Assembly (NCBI RefSeq): GCF_003205235.1
Contig: NZ_QJSM01000044.1
Span: forward strand, 1-64,000
DNA from: Thermoplasma sp. Kam2015
GTDB taxonomy: Archaea; Thermoplasmatota; Thermoplasmata; Thermoplasmatales; Thermoplasmataceae
Direction of reading: 5' to 3'
DNA: 64,000 nucleotides
Each line of letters opens with the position of its first letter. The stretch's first letter is position 1. Made by a program: the position numbers and the translations under genes. Positions 40,710 through 49,445 of this stretch are shown here, piece after piece. A model generated the notes under the pieces. The model made no database searches. It saw only the letters and a program-made list of their open reading frames with translations, and was not told the DNA's origin.

Positions 40710-41837
40710 CTACTTCCACATGGAATACAGTATTCCGGGATTCCTGATGAGTACTTTAATTATTACAGTGGAAGGGTAATCTATATCGCCGCTTCTGTTT
40801 ATGACGTCTATTATCTTCTCGCTTGATATCATGTTGTATATCCTGTCAAAGGATCTATCGCTGATCCTTGAGTATATGCTCTGCACGATAGCATCCTTCT
40901 TCAGCTCCTTCCCTATGGTCGATCTTATCTCCCTGTCGTATTTCCTGAGGATCTTTTCTGGTCTGTCGTCCTCTAGAGCCTCTGATATATATTTCGAGGC
41001 AACATCAGATGAGAATATTCCAGTGTATATTCCGCCGCCGGATAGAGGTTTAACGATTCCTCCTGCGTCCCCCACAAGAACGGTTCTGCGTGTGTTCAGG
41101 AATTCCGCCATCCTTATGGGTATACCGGCCCCGGTTATTGCCAGAACCCTGTTTTCTCCAAATCTGACTGACAGATTATCCATATACTGGCGAGCGGAGG
41201 ATCTGTAGCTTCCCGTTCCGACCCTGATGATATCGCCACCAGGGACGGCCCATCCGAAAAATCCATGCGTGTATTTCGATCCGAGATACACGTTTACCGA
41301 ATCTTCGTCTTCGATCCTAGAGGCCATATCATACTGGAGCGTGGAAACGACATGCTTCTGCCTCAAGCCGTAGACATCGCGCCTTACGATGCTGTTGATG
41401 CCGTCCGCACCGACAGCAATTCTCGCATCTTCCTCCTTCAGGTTTCCGTTTTCTCTGAATCTTACGGTGACATGATCGTCATGTTCCTTCACCGAGATCG
41501 CACGCGCATTGATCCTTATATTTGAACCTGACCCTATGGCCATGGCTGCAACATCCTTGTCAAAGGAGTCCCTGAACAGCACTATGGTGCGATCTTCCTT
41601 CTCTATATGCAGGCTCTTTCCGCTGGGGAAGAAAATGTTTGCGCCCCTGACCGTTCCGGCTATGCTCTTCGTTCTAACATACTGAAGGACGCGCTGCGAG
41701 ACAAGCCCGGTGCATTCCACAGGCTTCCCTACCTCTCTATGCTCTTCAAGAAGATCGACGCTGAAGCCTGCCTTTGCCAGCCTATGCGCCGCAAAGGAAC
41801 CTGAGGGGCCCGCCCCTATTACGATTACGTCCTTCAC
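40710..41837 (-). CDS. Geranylgeranyl reductase family flavoprotein
   Basis: 375 residues. FAD-binding GAGPSGS at residues 8-14, ECTGLVS near 42-48 (the substrate-side motif of the family), GADGINS and GDAGGIVKPLSGGG in the C-terminal half. Members reduce the double bonds of archaeal membrane lipid chains; this copy may be a paralogue of the digeranylgeranylglycerophospholipid reductase rather than the main enzyme. Family identity is clear, substrate inferred. In an operon with the DMT transporter. Confidence 0.85.
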   Translation of the reverse strand: MKDVIVIGAGPSGSFAAHRLAKAGFSVDLLEEHREVGKPVECTGLVSQRVLQYVRTKSIAGTVRGANIFFPSGKSLHIEKEDRTIVLFRDSFDKDVAAMAIGSGSNIRINARAISVKEHDDHVTVRFRENGNLKEEDARIAVGADGINSIVRRDVYGLRQKHVVSTLQYDMASRIEDEDSVNVYLGSKYTHGFFGWAVPGGDIIRVGTGSYRSSARQYMDNLSVRFGENRVLAITGAGIPIRMAEFLNTRRTVLVGDAGGIVKPLSGGGIYTGIFSSDVASKYISEALEDDRPEKILRKYDREIRSTIGKELKKDAIVQSIYSRISDRSFDRIYNMISSEKIIDVINRSGDIDYPSTVIIKVLIRNPGILYSMWK

Positions 41838-41977
41838 TCTTTCTCATTTCTGCCTTCCTAATAAGTTTTATACATGGAACTGAGACTTCACATAAGCACG
41901 ATTAGCCTGCTATGGGAGGTTACGGATCCGTGCTTTGAAGTTACGAAAATAATAAAATTAATACATAAAAAAGAGAT

Positions 41978-42020
41978 AACACCATAGCTCATGGTATCTG
42001 GAACGATACCCGCGGGTGTT
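41978..42020 (+). promoter_or_regulatory. Nested hairpin leader before a 50-residue gene
   Basis: Outer arms aacacc (41978-41983) and ggtgtt (42015-42020), inner arms ggtatc (41993-41998) and gatacc (42005-42010) with a 6-base loop. The structure ends 5 bases before the ATG at 42026, so it would sit at the ribosome entry. TATA-like sequence (aataataaaatta, near 41949) places the transcript start close to the outer arm. It may be an RNA control element or protein-binding site. Confidence 0.5.
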
Positions 42021-42025
42021 GTATT

Positions 42026-42178
42026 ATGGGACTCAGCAAAAGGGATCTTAACAGAAAGAAGAAGAGCCTTGAAATGAAACTCCAGGAACTTGAAGAGAAG
42101 GCAAAGAAGAATCCGATGAACAAACAGTTACAGGAAGAAATAGCGGATCTGAAGAAAAAAATAGAAAAGGCTGGATAG
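42026..42178 (+). CDS. Small coiled-coil protein (50 residues)
   Basis: 50 residues, ATG 42026 to TAG 42176-42178: MGLSKRDLNRKKKSLEMKLQ region then EELEEKAKK and EEIADLKKKIEKAG-like segments. Highly charged (Lys/Glu), one long helix with heptad spacing. It is preceded by a strong hairpin, not by a clear ribosome binding site. Codon use fits the neighbours, and the short frame has no shadowing gene, so it is likely real. It ends just before the convergent PadR gene. Function unknown. Confidence 0.65.
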   Translation: MGLSKRDLNRKKKSLEMKLQELEEKAKKNPMNKQLQEEIADLKKKIEKAG

Positions 42179-42200
42179 ATAAAGCTAAATTTATTTTATT

Positions 42201-42668
42201 TTACCAGCCCAGGATCGACTCTATGTCGTTCTTCAATTTTTTAAGCTTTTCCATATACGCCGATGAGGATCGTACCTGTTCACGGTTGTCCTTGAGATAA
42301 TTGATATAATCGCTGACACGATCTATCGCGTCGCCAATGCTGGATGTCTCCAGATCCCTGCCGTAGAAAGGGCCTGCTCCGAGCATTTCAAGCATCTCTC
42401 TGCCCTTTTCCTGCAGCGAATAGTACTTCTTGTTGTCCCTCTCGGTGCTCCTTATGTATCCCTCGTCTTCCATGTCCCTCAGCAGCGGATAGACTGCGCC
42501 TGGAGACGGCCTCCACCTGCCCATAGACATATTCTCCATAGTTGCCATTATATCTGCTCCGGTCTTCTCTCCATCAGCCAGTATTCTCAGTATCCAGTAT
42601 CGGATGCCAACGAAACCCCTTGAATGGTATACATGGTGGCCCCATGGCCCTCTCATTCCTCCAAACAT
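42201..42668 (-). CDS. PadR-family transcriptional regulator
   Basis: 155 residues. After a Gly/His-rich N-terminus (GGMRGPWGHHVYH) comes the PadR winged helix: LADGEKTGADIMATMEN and the characteristic SPGAVYPLLRDMEDEGYI near 55-73. The C-terminal helix of about 40 residues is for dimerisation. A ribosome binding site gaggtgag precedes the ATG. Three direct repeats lie directly upstream (see 42692-42726), suggesting self-control. Ligand unknown; His-rich start might bind metal. Confidence 0.9.
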   Translation of the reverse strand: MFGGMRGPWGHHVYHSRGFVGIRYWILRILADGEKTGADIMATMENMSMGRWRPSPGAVYPLLRDMEDEGYIRSTERDNKKYYSLQEKGREMLEMLGAGPFYGRDLETSSIGDAIDRVSDYINYLKDNREQVRSSSAYMEKLKKLKNDIESILGW

Positions 42669-42691
42669 GCTCTCTCACCTCATATCGATAT

Positions 42692-42726
42692 TCAGATATC
42701 GATAATCAGATATTCTATTCAGATAT
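42692..42726. promoter_or_regulatory. Triple direct repeat, probable PadR operator
   Basis: tcagatat occurs three times at 42692-42699, 42706-42713 and 42719-42726, spaced 14 and 13 bases, between 24 and 58 bases upstream of the PadR start. The neighbouring atatcgatat (42682-42691) is a perfect palindrome. Position over the promoter makes autorepression likely. Confidence 0.5.
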
Positions 42727-42822
42727 TTAAACATTGCTAAAATGATGCTGGTTGAGCGATTATCAGCATCTGCCGTATATTCAGAATCTGGATACGACCT
42801 TACGTATTGTCAATTCTCCGAT

Positions 42823-42836
42823 CTAAAAATATAAAT
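42823..42836 (+). promoter_or_regulatory. TATA box of glnA
   Basis: ctaaaaatataaat, about 22-35 bases before the ATG at 42858, standard archaeal spacing for a short or absent leader. Confidence 0.5.
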
Positions 42837-42857
42837 CATGCATGTTCATAGGCTGCT

Positions 42858-44195
42858 ATGCCAGAGGATCTTGTTTCTAAAACGCTTAAAAGGATAGAGG
42901 AGGATCGTGTTGAGTTTCTGCAGATGCAGTTCACGGACATAGTGGGAAATGTTAAGAGCCTCACCGTTCCGAAGAACAGGTTCGAGAACGCCCTCACGGA
43001 GGGTGTTGTGTTTGACGGAAGCTCCGTCGCAGGATATGCGCAGATCGAAGAGAGCGATATGCGTGCACTGCCCAACCTTGAGAGCTACACGCTTCTTCCT
43101 GATGAATTTGGAAAGAACAAGATAGCGAGATTCGTATGCAGCGTCTATTCCCCAGATGGAACAAGATTTCCAGGAGATCCAAGGTATGTCCTTGAACGCA
43201 TCATCGATCAGGTGCATAAGGAAGGCAACGAGTTCTTCGTGGGCCCTGAGTTTGAGTTCTTCCTGTTCAAAAGGGACGCCAGCGGAAACCCAACAACCGA
43301 GCCAAGCGACTATGGCGGATACTTCGACAACACGCCGCTCGACTCAGCCAGCGATATAAGGCAGCAGATAATGAAGGAACTCTACGATCTTGGTTATCAA
43401 CCAGAGGCCGCACACCACGAGGTTGCCTACGGTCAGCAGGAAGTTGATCTTAGATATGCGCCGGCACTTAAGATGGCAGACAGGATAGTCATGCTAAAGA
43501 GCATCATAAAGAACATAGCTGAGAGGAACGGCCTCTACGCCTCATTCATGCCGAAGCCGATAAACGGCGTTAACGGTTCCGGCATGCACATTCACCAGAG
43601 CATAATGAGCGTTGATGAAAAGGTGAACAGGTTCTACGATAAAAATGCGAAGTACGGGCTTAGCGAATATGCTATGCATTATCTGGGTGGCATTCTCAAG
43701 TACGTGAACGAGGCTTCTGCGATCCTTGCGTCCACTGTTAACTCTTACAAGAGGCTCATACCAGGCTATGAAGCACCCGTTTACATATCATGGGCAAACA
43801 AGAACAGATCGGCGCTGGTTAGGATTCCGGCTGGCGAGGGGGTCAGAAAGAGGATGGAATTGAGATGCCCTGATCCGGCTGGAAACCCATACCTGCAGTT
43901 TGCAGTCGTTTTAGGAATGGGGCTTGAAGGAATAAAACAGAAAATAGAACCTCCTGAGCCCGTTGAAAAGGACATATTCCATATGACGCCGGAGGAAAGG
44001 CTATCGGAAGGAATCATGTCCATGCCCGAGAGCCTGGGTGAAGCGCTACACCATCTCAGAGGAAGCAAGCTTATGAGATCCGTCCTCGGAGACCATGTGT
44101 ACGAGAACTTCATAACTGTAAAGCAGAGGGAATGGGATCAATTCAGATCCTACGTAGGCGAGTGGGAGATAAAGAGGTATCTGCCAACGCTCTGA
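42858..44195 (+). CDS. glnA: Glutamine synthetase type I
   Basis: 445 residues. Beta-grasp domain with FDGSSVAGYAQIEESDM near 54-70, catalytic domain with GPEFEFFLF near 131, NGSGMHIHQS near 239 and RSALVRIPAG near 317. The C-terminus lacks the NLYxxP adenylylation segment of GSI-beta, so this is the non-adenylylated alpha type. It makes glutamine from glutamate, ammonia and ATP. Monocistronic; promoter as given. Confidence 0.97.
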   Translation: MPEDLVSKTLKRIEEDRVEFLQMQFTDIVGNVKSLTVPKNRFENALTEGVVFDGSSVAGYAQIEESDMRALPNLESYTLLPDEFGKNKIARFVCSVYSPDGTRFPGDPRYVLERIIDQVHKEGNEFFVGPEFEFFLFKRDASGNPTTEPSDYGGYFDNTPLDSASDIRQQIMKELYDLGYQPEAAHHEVAYGQQEVDLRYAPALKMADRIVMLKSIIKNIAERNGLYASFMPKPINGVNGSGMHIHQSIMSVDEKVNRFYDKNAKYGLSEYAMHYLGGILKYVNEASAILASTVNSYKRLIPGYEAPVYISWANKNRSALVRIPAGEGVRKRMELRCPDPAGNPYLQFAVVLGMGLEGIKQKIEPPEPVEKDIFHMTPEERLSEGIMSMPESLGEALHHLRGSKLMRSVLGDHVYENFITVKQREWDQFRSYVGEWEIKRYLPTL

Positions 44196-44551
44196 TCTTT
44201 CCACTCCCACTTTTTTCAGCAGAATTTTCTTAAACTGCAGATCTCGGATCTATCATAAGATAGCATTCGCCTCCCCGATGAAGCGATGCCGCCCGCTGTG
44301 ATGAAGGATGCACATATGATAAAGCTGGGATGCCTCAATTCCTCTTAGTGAGGTGCGTCTATTGCCTAGATGCACTCTTTTTCACAACTGGAAAAATTGA
44401 TAAAGATATATAACATAAGCTCTTCACCGGTCTGATCGCCGCATAGATAATGCCGTTTCAGACAGGTGATCTCATCTGGCTGGCATATGGTGTTCCTTTA
44501 CGAGACTGTGCCAGGTCTGGTATGAGAGAAGAATGAAACCCGGGTTGCATC
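44196..44551 (+). other. Intergenic region with possible structured leader of rfcS
   Basis: No coding frame. A TATA-like gatatataac at about 44404-44413 would start a transcript near 44435, leaving a leader of about 115 bases before ATG 44552. That leader can fold: atgcc (44450-44454) with ggcat (about 44482-44486), and an internal caga/tctg pairing. The first 200 bases show nothing specific. Confidence 0.35.
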
Positions 44552-45508
44552 ATGATCGAGATATGGACTGAAAAATACAGGCCAAAGAGCCTTTCCGAGA
44601 TATATGGTGAGGACGAGAACATACAGAAGTTGAAATCGTTTGTGGAGAGGAAGGAGATACCCCATCTTCTCTTCGCAGGTTCTGTCGGCACCGGCAAGAC
44701 GTCCACGGCCATTGCTCTGGCCATAGAACTCTTCGGAGATTCATGGAAGGAGAACATGGTCGAGATGAACGCCTCCAACGAGAACGGCATCGATGTCATA
44801 AGGAACAAGATAAAGGATATCGCCAGGATAAAACCCTCAAACCCGCTGGGATTCAAGATACTGTTTCTGGATGAAGCGGATCAGCTCACAGCAGAAGCCC
44901 AAGCCGCCCTCAGAAGAACCATGGAGATATATTCTGAGACCACGAGGTTCATCTTTTCCTGCAACTATTCTTCAAAGATAATACCGCCAATACAGTCGAG
45001 AACCGTGGTTATGAGGTTCAGGCCTGTACCTGATGAGTACATAAGCAAGAAGCTGCGTGAGATAGCAGAGAATGAAGGCTTCAAGATAGACGATGAGAGC
45101 ATGCATGCTCTCGTGGAGGTATCGGCCGGAGATATGAGAAAGGCCATAAACGTTCTACAGGCCGTGTACACCTCCGGGGAGATATCGCCGAAGAAGATAT
45201 ATGAGATAATAGGCTACGCAAGCCCAGAAAAGGTTCAGATGATGGTATCCAGAGCCATCAACGGCCTCTTCGATGAGGCAAGGGACATTGTGGACGGCAT
45301 GCTCATATACGATGGCCTCTCCGGAATCGACATAGTAAGGAGCCTGCACTCATATGTGAGGAGCAGCATGATCTCGCCGAAGCAGAAGATAGAGATCATA
45401 AAGGCCCTGGCAGATGCTGAGTTCAGGATCGTTGAGGGATCAAACGACAGGATACAGTTAGATGCACTGATCGCAAGGATCGCTGAGATAGGAAACACGA
45501 CAGATTAG
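44552..45508 (+). CDS. rfcS: Replication factor C small subunit
   Basis: 318 residues. N-terminus WTEKYRPKSLSEI, Walker A GSVGTGKTS (about 45-53), Walker B DEADQLT, arginine-finger motif in RFIFSCN (SRC-like) near 138. AAA+ clamp loader that opens PCNA and places it on DNA. The convergent Hef-type helicase gene ends 1 base away and carries a PCNA-binding tail, a possible functional link. Ends with ARIAEIGN. Confidence 0.96.
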   Translation: MIEIWTEKYRPKSLSEIYGEDENIQKLKSFVERKEIPHLLFAGSVGTGKTSTAIALAIELFGDSWKENMVEMNASNENGIDVIRNKIKDIARIKPSNPLGFKILFLDEADQLTAEAQAALRRTMEIYSETTRFIFSCNYSSKIIPPIQSRTVVMRFRPVPDEYISKKLREIAENEGFKIDDESMHALVEVSAGDMRKAINVLQAVYTSGEISPKKIYEIIGYASPEKVQMMVSRAINGLFDEARDIVDGMLIYDGLSGIDIVRSLHSYVRSSMISPKQKIEIIKALADAEFRIVEGSNDRIQLDALIARIAEIGNTTD

Positions 45509-45509
45509 G

Positions 45510-47036
45510 TCAAAAATCAAAGAGCCTTGTCTGTGCATCCTGTTTTTCCTGCTTCTTATCGTCTTCGTTGTCCTGCCTCAGGTCCTCGATCGCCTGCGAC
45601 ATTCTGGAGACCTTTCTGATGCTGCTGTAATAGTAGGCCATATCTCTTGAATTTTCGAAAACTAGAATGTAAACCTGTCCGTTCCTGCTCCTGCCCGTTC
45701 TGCCCTTTCTCTGAATGTACCTGATCTCGGACGGCACGGCCTCATAGAATATGACAAAGTCCGTATCAGGTATATCCAGGCCCTCCTCAGCTATGCTTGT
45801 CGCTATCAGGACATTGTACACATTGTTCTTGAAGTCCTCTATTATCTTTCTCTGCTGATCCTGAGACAGCCCCTGATCGGAGCCACGATCGGCCTGCCCT
45901 ATGAATCTGACCGGCTTCAGATCCGGTGCGTTCCTGTGCATGTATTCCATGAGTATATCCGAGGTTATCCTATAGTGAGTGAAGACTATGGCCCTGGCGT
46001 TGCCGTGTAAATGCGCAGAGAGTATGCTAACCACCCTCTGCATCTTTGGATTTACGTATTCTGCCGCATAAGAAGCCATCTTCCTCTCAAGATCGCCGAA
46101 TTCCTCAAGCCCGGAAAGGATGGACATGGCCCTCCTGATGCTGGAATCCTCGCTGTTCTTCATCTCCTCCAGGTAGTGCATGGCAACGTCAAGCCCCTGT
46201 GTTTCGATGTACTCTCTCAGATAGTCGAGCCTTATAGCTGCAGTCAGCCTGCGCACAAGCTGGAATAGGCTCCTATCCTCCTTTGCGGAGTCGATAACCT
46301 TCTGCATTGCTGCAACAAGATCCTTTCTTGATCTACCGATTCTGAAGCCGCTGTTCTTCAGTGGCTCAAGAAGCTTCGTCATTATGGAGCCTATTACGGA
46401 CAGTATCTCTCTTGTGCTCTCTGGCTCCGGTATCTTTACGAGCTTAACATCGATCGTTTTCACATACCTGCGAACATCCTCATCAAACTCTGTTTTCGCA
46501 ATTACCTTGGCTATTCCGAGGTTCGTCATGATCTCATCGATCTTCTCCCTGTCTCCTCCCGGGCTTGCGGTCAGGCCTATTATGAGTTTTTTCTTGTATT
46601 TCAAGTACTCCTGTGCTATATCAACGTATGCATAGTTACCAACCGCGCGATGGGCCTCATCAAATATGAGAAGATCAAACTTTGTGATATCTAGTATGCC
46701 GGATCGCATATCATTGAATACAACCTGCGGAGTAGAAACGAATACACGCCTTGTGACCCATATTACGTCCCTCTCCTCTGCGTCGATCTCTCCTGTGAAT
46801 ACGCCGATCTCATTCTCGCTTATTCCTGTTGATCCGGCAATTGTCTTTGCATGCTGCAGAACCAGTGGTTTGGTAGGTGCCATCATCAGGCTCTTTTTCT
46901 TCTCATTATAGAATTTCTCTATCATCATTGCCGCTATGACTGTCTTACCTAGTCCAGTGGGCATAACTATCAGTGTATTCTGGTCTATTGAATTTTTAAA
47001 TACGTTTAACTGATATTCCCTGGGCTGAATAATCAC
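45510..47036 (-). CDS. Hef-type helicase without nuclease domain
   Basis: 508 residues. SF2 helicase of the archaeal Hef/FANCM/Mph1 group: Walker A MPTGLGKTVIA (about 25-35), DEAH (125-128), motif VI QRKGRTGR near 441-448. Full Hef of other Euryarchaea adds an XPF-type nuclease (about 750 residues); here the chain stops after the helicase. The last residues, QTRLFDF, fit a PCNA-interacting (PIP) box, so it is not simply truncated. It acts at stalled replication forks. A TATA-like element (minus-strand ctatataaat area, about 47053-47066) lies before the start. Confidence 0.92.
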   Translation of the reverse strand: MIIQPREYQLNVFKNSIDQNTLIVMPTGLGKTVIAAMMIEKFYNEKKKSLMMAPTKPLVLQHAKTIAGSTGISENEIGVFTGEIDAEERDVIWVTRRVFVSTPQVVFNDMRSGILDITKFDLLIFDEAHRAVGNYAYVDIAQEYLKYKKKLIIGLTASPGGDREKIDEIMTNLGIAKVIAKTEFDEDVRRYVKTIDVKLVKIPEPESTREILSVIGSIMTKLLEPLKNSGFRIGRSRKDLVAAMQKVIDSAKEDRSLFQLVRRLTAAIRLDYLREYIETQGLDVAMHYLEEMKNSEDSSIRRAMSILSGLEEFGDLERKMASYAAEYVNPKMQRVVSILSAHLHGNARAIVFTHYRITSDILMEYMHRNAPDLKPVRFIGQADRGSDQGLSQDQQRKIIEDFKNNVYNVLIATSIAEEGLDIPDTDFVIFYEAVPSEIRYIQRKGRTGRSRNGQVYILVFENSRDMAYYYSSIRKVSRMSQAIEDLRQDNEDDKKQEKQDAQTRLFDF

Positions 47037-47070
47037 ATATGATTATGCTTCAACTATATAAATATTAGAT

Positions 47071-47142
47071 GGGCCGGTAGATCAGCGGTAGATCGCCTGC
47101 TTCGCAAGCAGGAGGCCTCGGGTTCAAACCCCGACCGGTCCA
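47071..47142 (+). tRNA. tRNA-Ala (anticodon CGC), island insertion target
   Basis: 72 bases; acceptor stem gggccgg with ccggtcc (one G-T pair), D arm with ggtag, anticodon stem cctgc/gcagg, loop ttcgcaa giving CGC, T arm with ggttcaaaccc, discriminator A. CCA not encoded, no intron. Its 3' end (tcaaaccccgaccggtcca) is repeated three times downstream at 52701-52714, 53645-53663 and 54391-54411, marking it as an integration site. Confidence 0.95.
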
Positions 47143-47172
47143 CTTAAATTACTAATCGAATACTTTTTTTAT

Positions 47173-47457
47173 ATGGTTATTATTTATGTCCCTATAAGCA
47201 ACACAGCCGAAACATCAGAGGGTGTTCTTCTGGATGAGGATGTGAGAAATGCGTTGAAGCAGGCTTATATCGAAGTCGAGGGAGAAACTTTAAGAAACTC
47301 TGGAGACAGGGATTTACTGATATTCGCCTCCCTTATAAGAAATCAGGACACCAACAGGGCATATGCAGAGGTATCGAACAATAACAACATTCTTCTAAAA
47401 GGGATGAGGAGATCCACATTCTTTCAGAACGTAAGCTATTTACAGAGTCTTGGATAA
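47173..47457 (+). CDS. Unknown small protein, first gene of the island
   Basis: 94 residues with no family I recognise. It has helical segments with several acidic residues, no membrane span and no Cys. It lies 30 bases after tRNA-Ala and, with the 33-residue frame that follows, heads the type III R-M operon, where it could regulate or help Mod/Res. Start ATG 47173 is preceded by a T-rich, TATA-like stretch. Composition is AT-rich like the rest of the island. Confidence 0.6.
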   Translation: MVIIYVPISNTAETSEGVLLDEDVRNALKQAYIEVEGETLRNSGDRDLLIFASLIRNQDTNRAYAEVSNNNNILLKGMRRSTFFQNVSYLQSLG

Positions 47458-47459
47458 TC

Positions 47460-47561
47460 ATGTTAATAAGGAAGAAGATCGACAGATATTATACAATGGA
47501 GTCGCAAATATTATTATCGGATGAATCGATAGTATCTGAAGAGCTAAGAAAGAAGCTATAA
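47460..47561 (+). CDS. Possible 33-residue protein between island genes
   Basis: ATG 47460, 2 bases after the previous stop, to TAA 47559-47561; it begins MLIRKKIDRYYTMESQILL and ends SEELRKKL. The tight spacing to the upstream gene and 21 bases to the Mod start suggest an operon member. It is helical and charged. Too short to be sure; it may also be non-coding. Confidence 0.35.
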   Translation: MLIRKKIDRYYTMESQILLSDESIVSEELRKKL

Positions 47562-47582
47562 AATCAGAGGTGAAATCGCAAT

Positions 47583-49445
47583 ATGAAAGATTTCGGAATT
47601 TATTGGAAGAATAAACGTGAAGAAGTAGAAAGAGTAGAACTGCCGTTTCAAAAGATCGAAACAATAAACCTTCCGAGGTCTAATATCGGAACCTTAGCTC
47701 AATTTAGGGATAAGACCGAAAATAACGAATGGAAGAATAGGTTAATCTGGGGAGACAACAAATACGTCATGGCTTCGTTATTAACAGAGTTTAGAGGGAA
47801 AATTAAGCTGATATATGCGGATCCACCATTTTTCACTGGAACAAACATGAATATTACCTTAGCAGTTGGAGATGAAGGTGCAGTAAAAGAACCATCAGCT
47901 ATAGAGGAAATAGCTTATAGAAACATGTGGAAAGAAGGGCCGAGCTCTTTCTTTCAATATATGTATGACCGTTTTGTATTGATGAAAGATCTGTTGTCAG
48001 ATGATGGTTCTATTTGGGTAAGATTTGACTATCATTATTCCCATTACATCAAAGCAATTTTGGATGAAATATTTGGTTATGAGAACTTTAGAAATGAATT
48101 GATAGTCAACAGAACAAGGAAAAACGTGATGGCCAGTCGAACTCAGATAGTATTTCCAACAGCAACAGACTCTTTATTTTTTTATGCAAAATCTGAAACA
48201 ACGTTACTGAATCAGACTAAGATCAGGAAGTCTGAAGAAAGAAAAGGTTATTGGAGGCATATGGATGATTCAGCTGGACAAGGCTCAGCTAAGATGTTCT
48301 TTGGCCGATCTATAGAGCCACCGCCGGGGAAACATTGGAAATTTTCTCAAGAAAATATAGATAAAATGATAAGGGAAGGGAAACTAAGATTAAACCCAAA
48401 AACAGGTAGACCTGAATACTGGGTGGAACCAACAGATGAATATCTTTTAGATACTAATTGGACGGATATTCCTGGATATTCCTTTAGCACTGGTTATCCC
48501 ACCGAAAATGCGGAACAATTACTTGAAAGGGTAATTTTATCTGCTTCTAATCCTGGGGATCTTGTTGCTGATTTCTTCGCAGGTTCTGGAACAACTGCCG
48601 CTGTTGCAGAGAAACTGGGCAGAAGATGGATAGTTGCTGATATCGGTAGGTTTTCGATTCACACTATAAGAAAGAGACTGTTAGACATACCTAACTGCAA
48701 GCCCTTTGAAGTTTTGAATTTAGGAAAATATGAACGCAAGTACTGGATGGATCAAAACCTTGGCTCTGTTTATAGAAATTACATCGATTTTATTTTACAG
48801 CTTTACAAAGCAAAGCCAGTATATGACTACAAGAATATTCACGGCATAATTTCTGGAAAAGCCGTTCACGTTGGCCCTATAGATTACCCTGTGACAAAGG
48901 GAGAAGTTGAGGAATGCCTGAAGGAGGCAAAGGGTAATGGTTTTAGTTCTTTGGATGTCCTGGGATGGGACTTCGAAATGGAATTCAATGATAAAATATT
49001 AAAAGAACTTAAAGAAACTTACGACTTTGACCTTTCATTAAGAATAATCCCCAATGAAGTGATGGATAAGAGAGCTGTTGATGCTGGTGACGTTGACTTT
49101 TTTGAACACGCCTTCTTAGATGTTAGTTTATCTGTAAACGACAGAAAGGTCAGGGTTAAATTGAATAACTTTATAATTCCAAATCCAGAGTCAATCCCAG
49201 AAGAACTCAGGGATAAGATGCTAAAGTGGAGCGACTTCATCGATTACTGGAGCGTGGATTGGAACTATAGAGAGGACACATTTCATAATGAATGGCAGGA
49301 ATTTAGAACAAGGCAAAAGAAGAACCTACAACTCCAATCTATTGAACATACCTATGATGAGCCAGGAATTTATAAAATAGTGGTGAAGGTGATAGACGTC
49401 TTTGGAAATGATACCACCACTGTAAAGGAGGTGAGGATAGAGTGA
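47583..49445 (+). CDS. mod: Type III restriction-modification Mod subunit (DNA adenine methyltransferase)
   Basis: 620 residues. Catalytic motif IV is DPPF (about 81-84, in YADPPFFTGTN), and the SAM-binding motif I, FFAGSGTTA, comes later (about 330-338), so the order is that of beta-class amino-methyltransferases. Between them lies the target recognition region. The last 30 residues (YDEPGIYKIVVKV, then VFGNDTTTV) look like a PKD-like beta domain, unusual for Mod. Mod methylates adenine and, together with Res, gives sequence recognition. The Res start overlaps its stop by 4 bases. AT-rich codon use marks it as acquired. Confidence 0.92.
   Translation: MKDFGIYWKNKREEVERVELPFQKIETINLPRSNIGTLAQFRDKTENNEWKNRLIWGDNKYVMASLLTEFRGKIKLIYADPPFFTGTNMNITLAVGDEGAVKEPSAIEEIAYRNMWKEGPSSFFQYMYDRFVLMKDLLSDDGSIWVRFDYHYSHYIKAILDEIFGYENFRNELIVNRTRKNVMASRTQIVFPTATDSLFFYAKSETTLLNQTKIRKSEERKGYWRHMDDSAGQGSAKMFFGRSIEPPPGKHWKFSQENIDKMIREGKLRLNPKTGRPEYWVEPTDEYLLDTNWTDIPGYSFSTGYPTENAEQLLERVILSASNPGDLVADFFAGSGTTAAVAEKLGRRWIVADIGRFSIHTIRKRLLDIPNCKPFEVLNLGKYERKYWMDQNLGSVYRNYIDFILQLYKAKPVYDYKNIHGIISGKAVHVGPIDYPVTKGEVEECLKEAKGNGFSSLDVLGWDFEMEFNDKILKELKETYDFDLSLRIIPNEVMDKRAVDAGDVDFFEHAFLDVSLSVNDRKVRVKLNNFIIPNPESIPEELRDKMLKWSDFIDYWSVDWNYREDTFHNEWQEFRTRQKKNLQLQSIEHTYDEPGIYKIVVKVIDVFGNDTTTVKEVRIE

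Noticed and set aside
44260-44350. C/D-box small RNA (gtgatgaa near 44300)
   Set aside because: No matching D box (ctga) at the right distance and no terminal stem.
47173-47457. Fragment of a split tRNA-targeting integrase at the island's left end
   Set aside because: The 94-residue protein has no R...HxxR...Y pattern of tyrosine recombinases.
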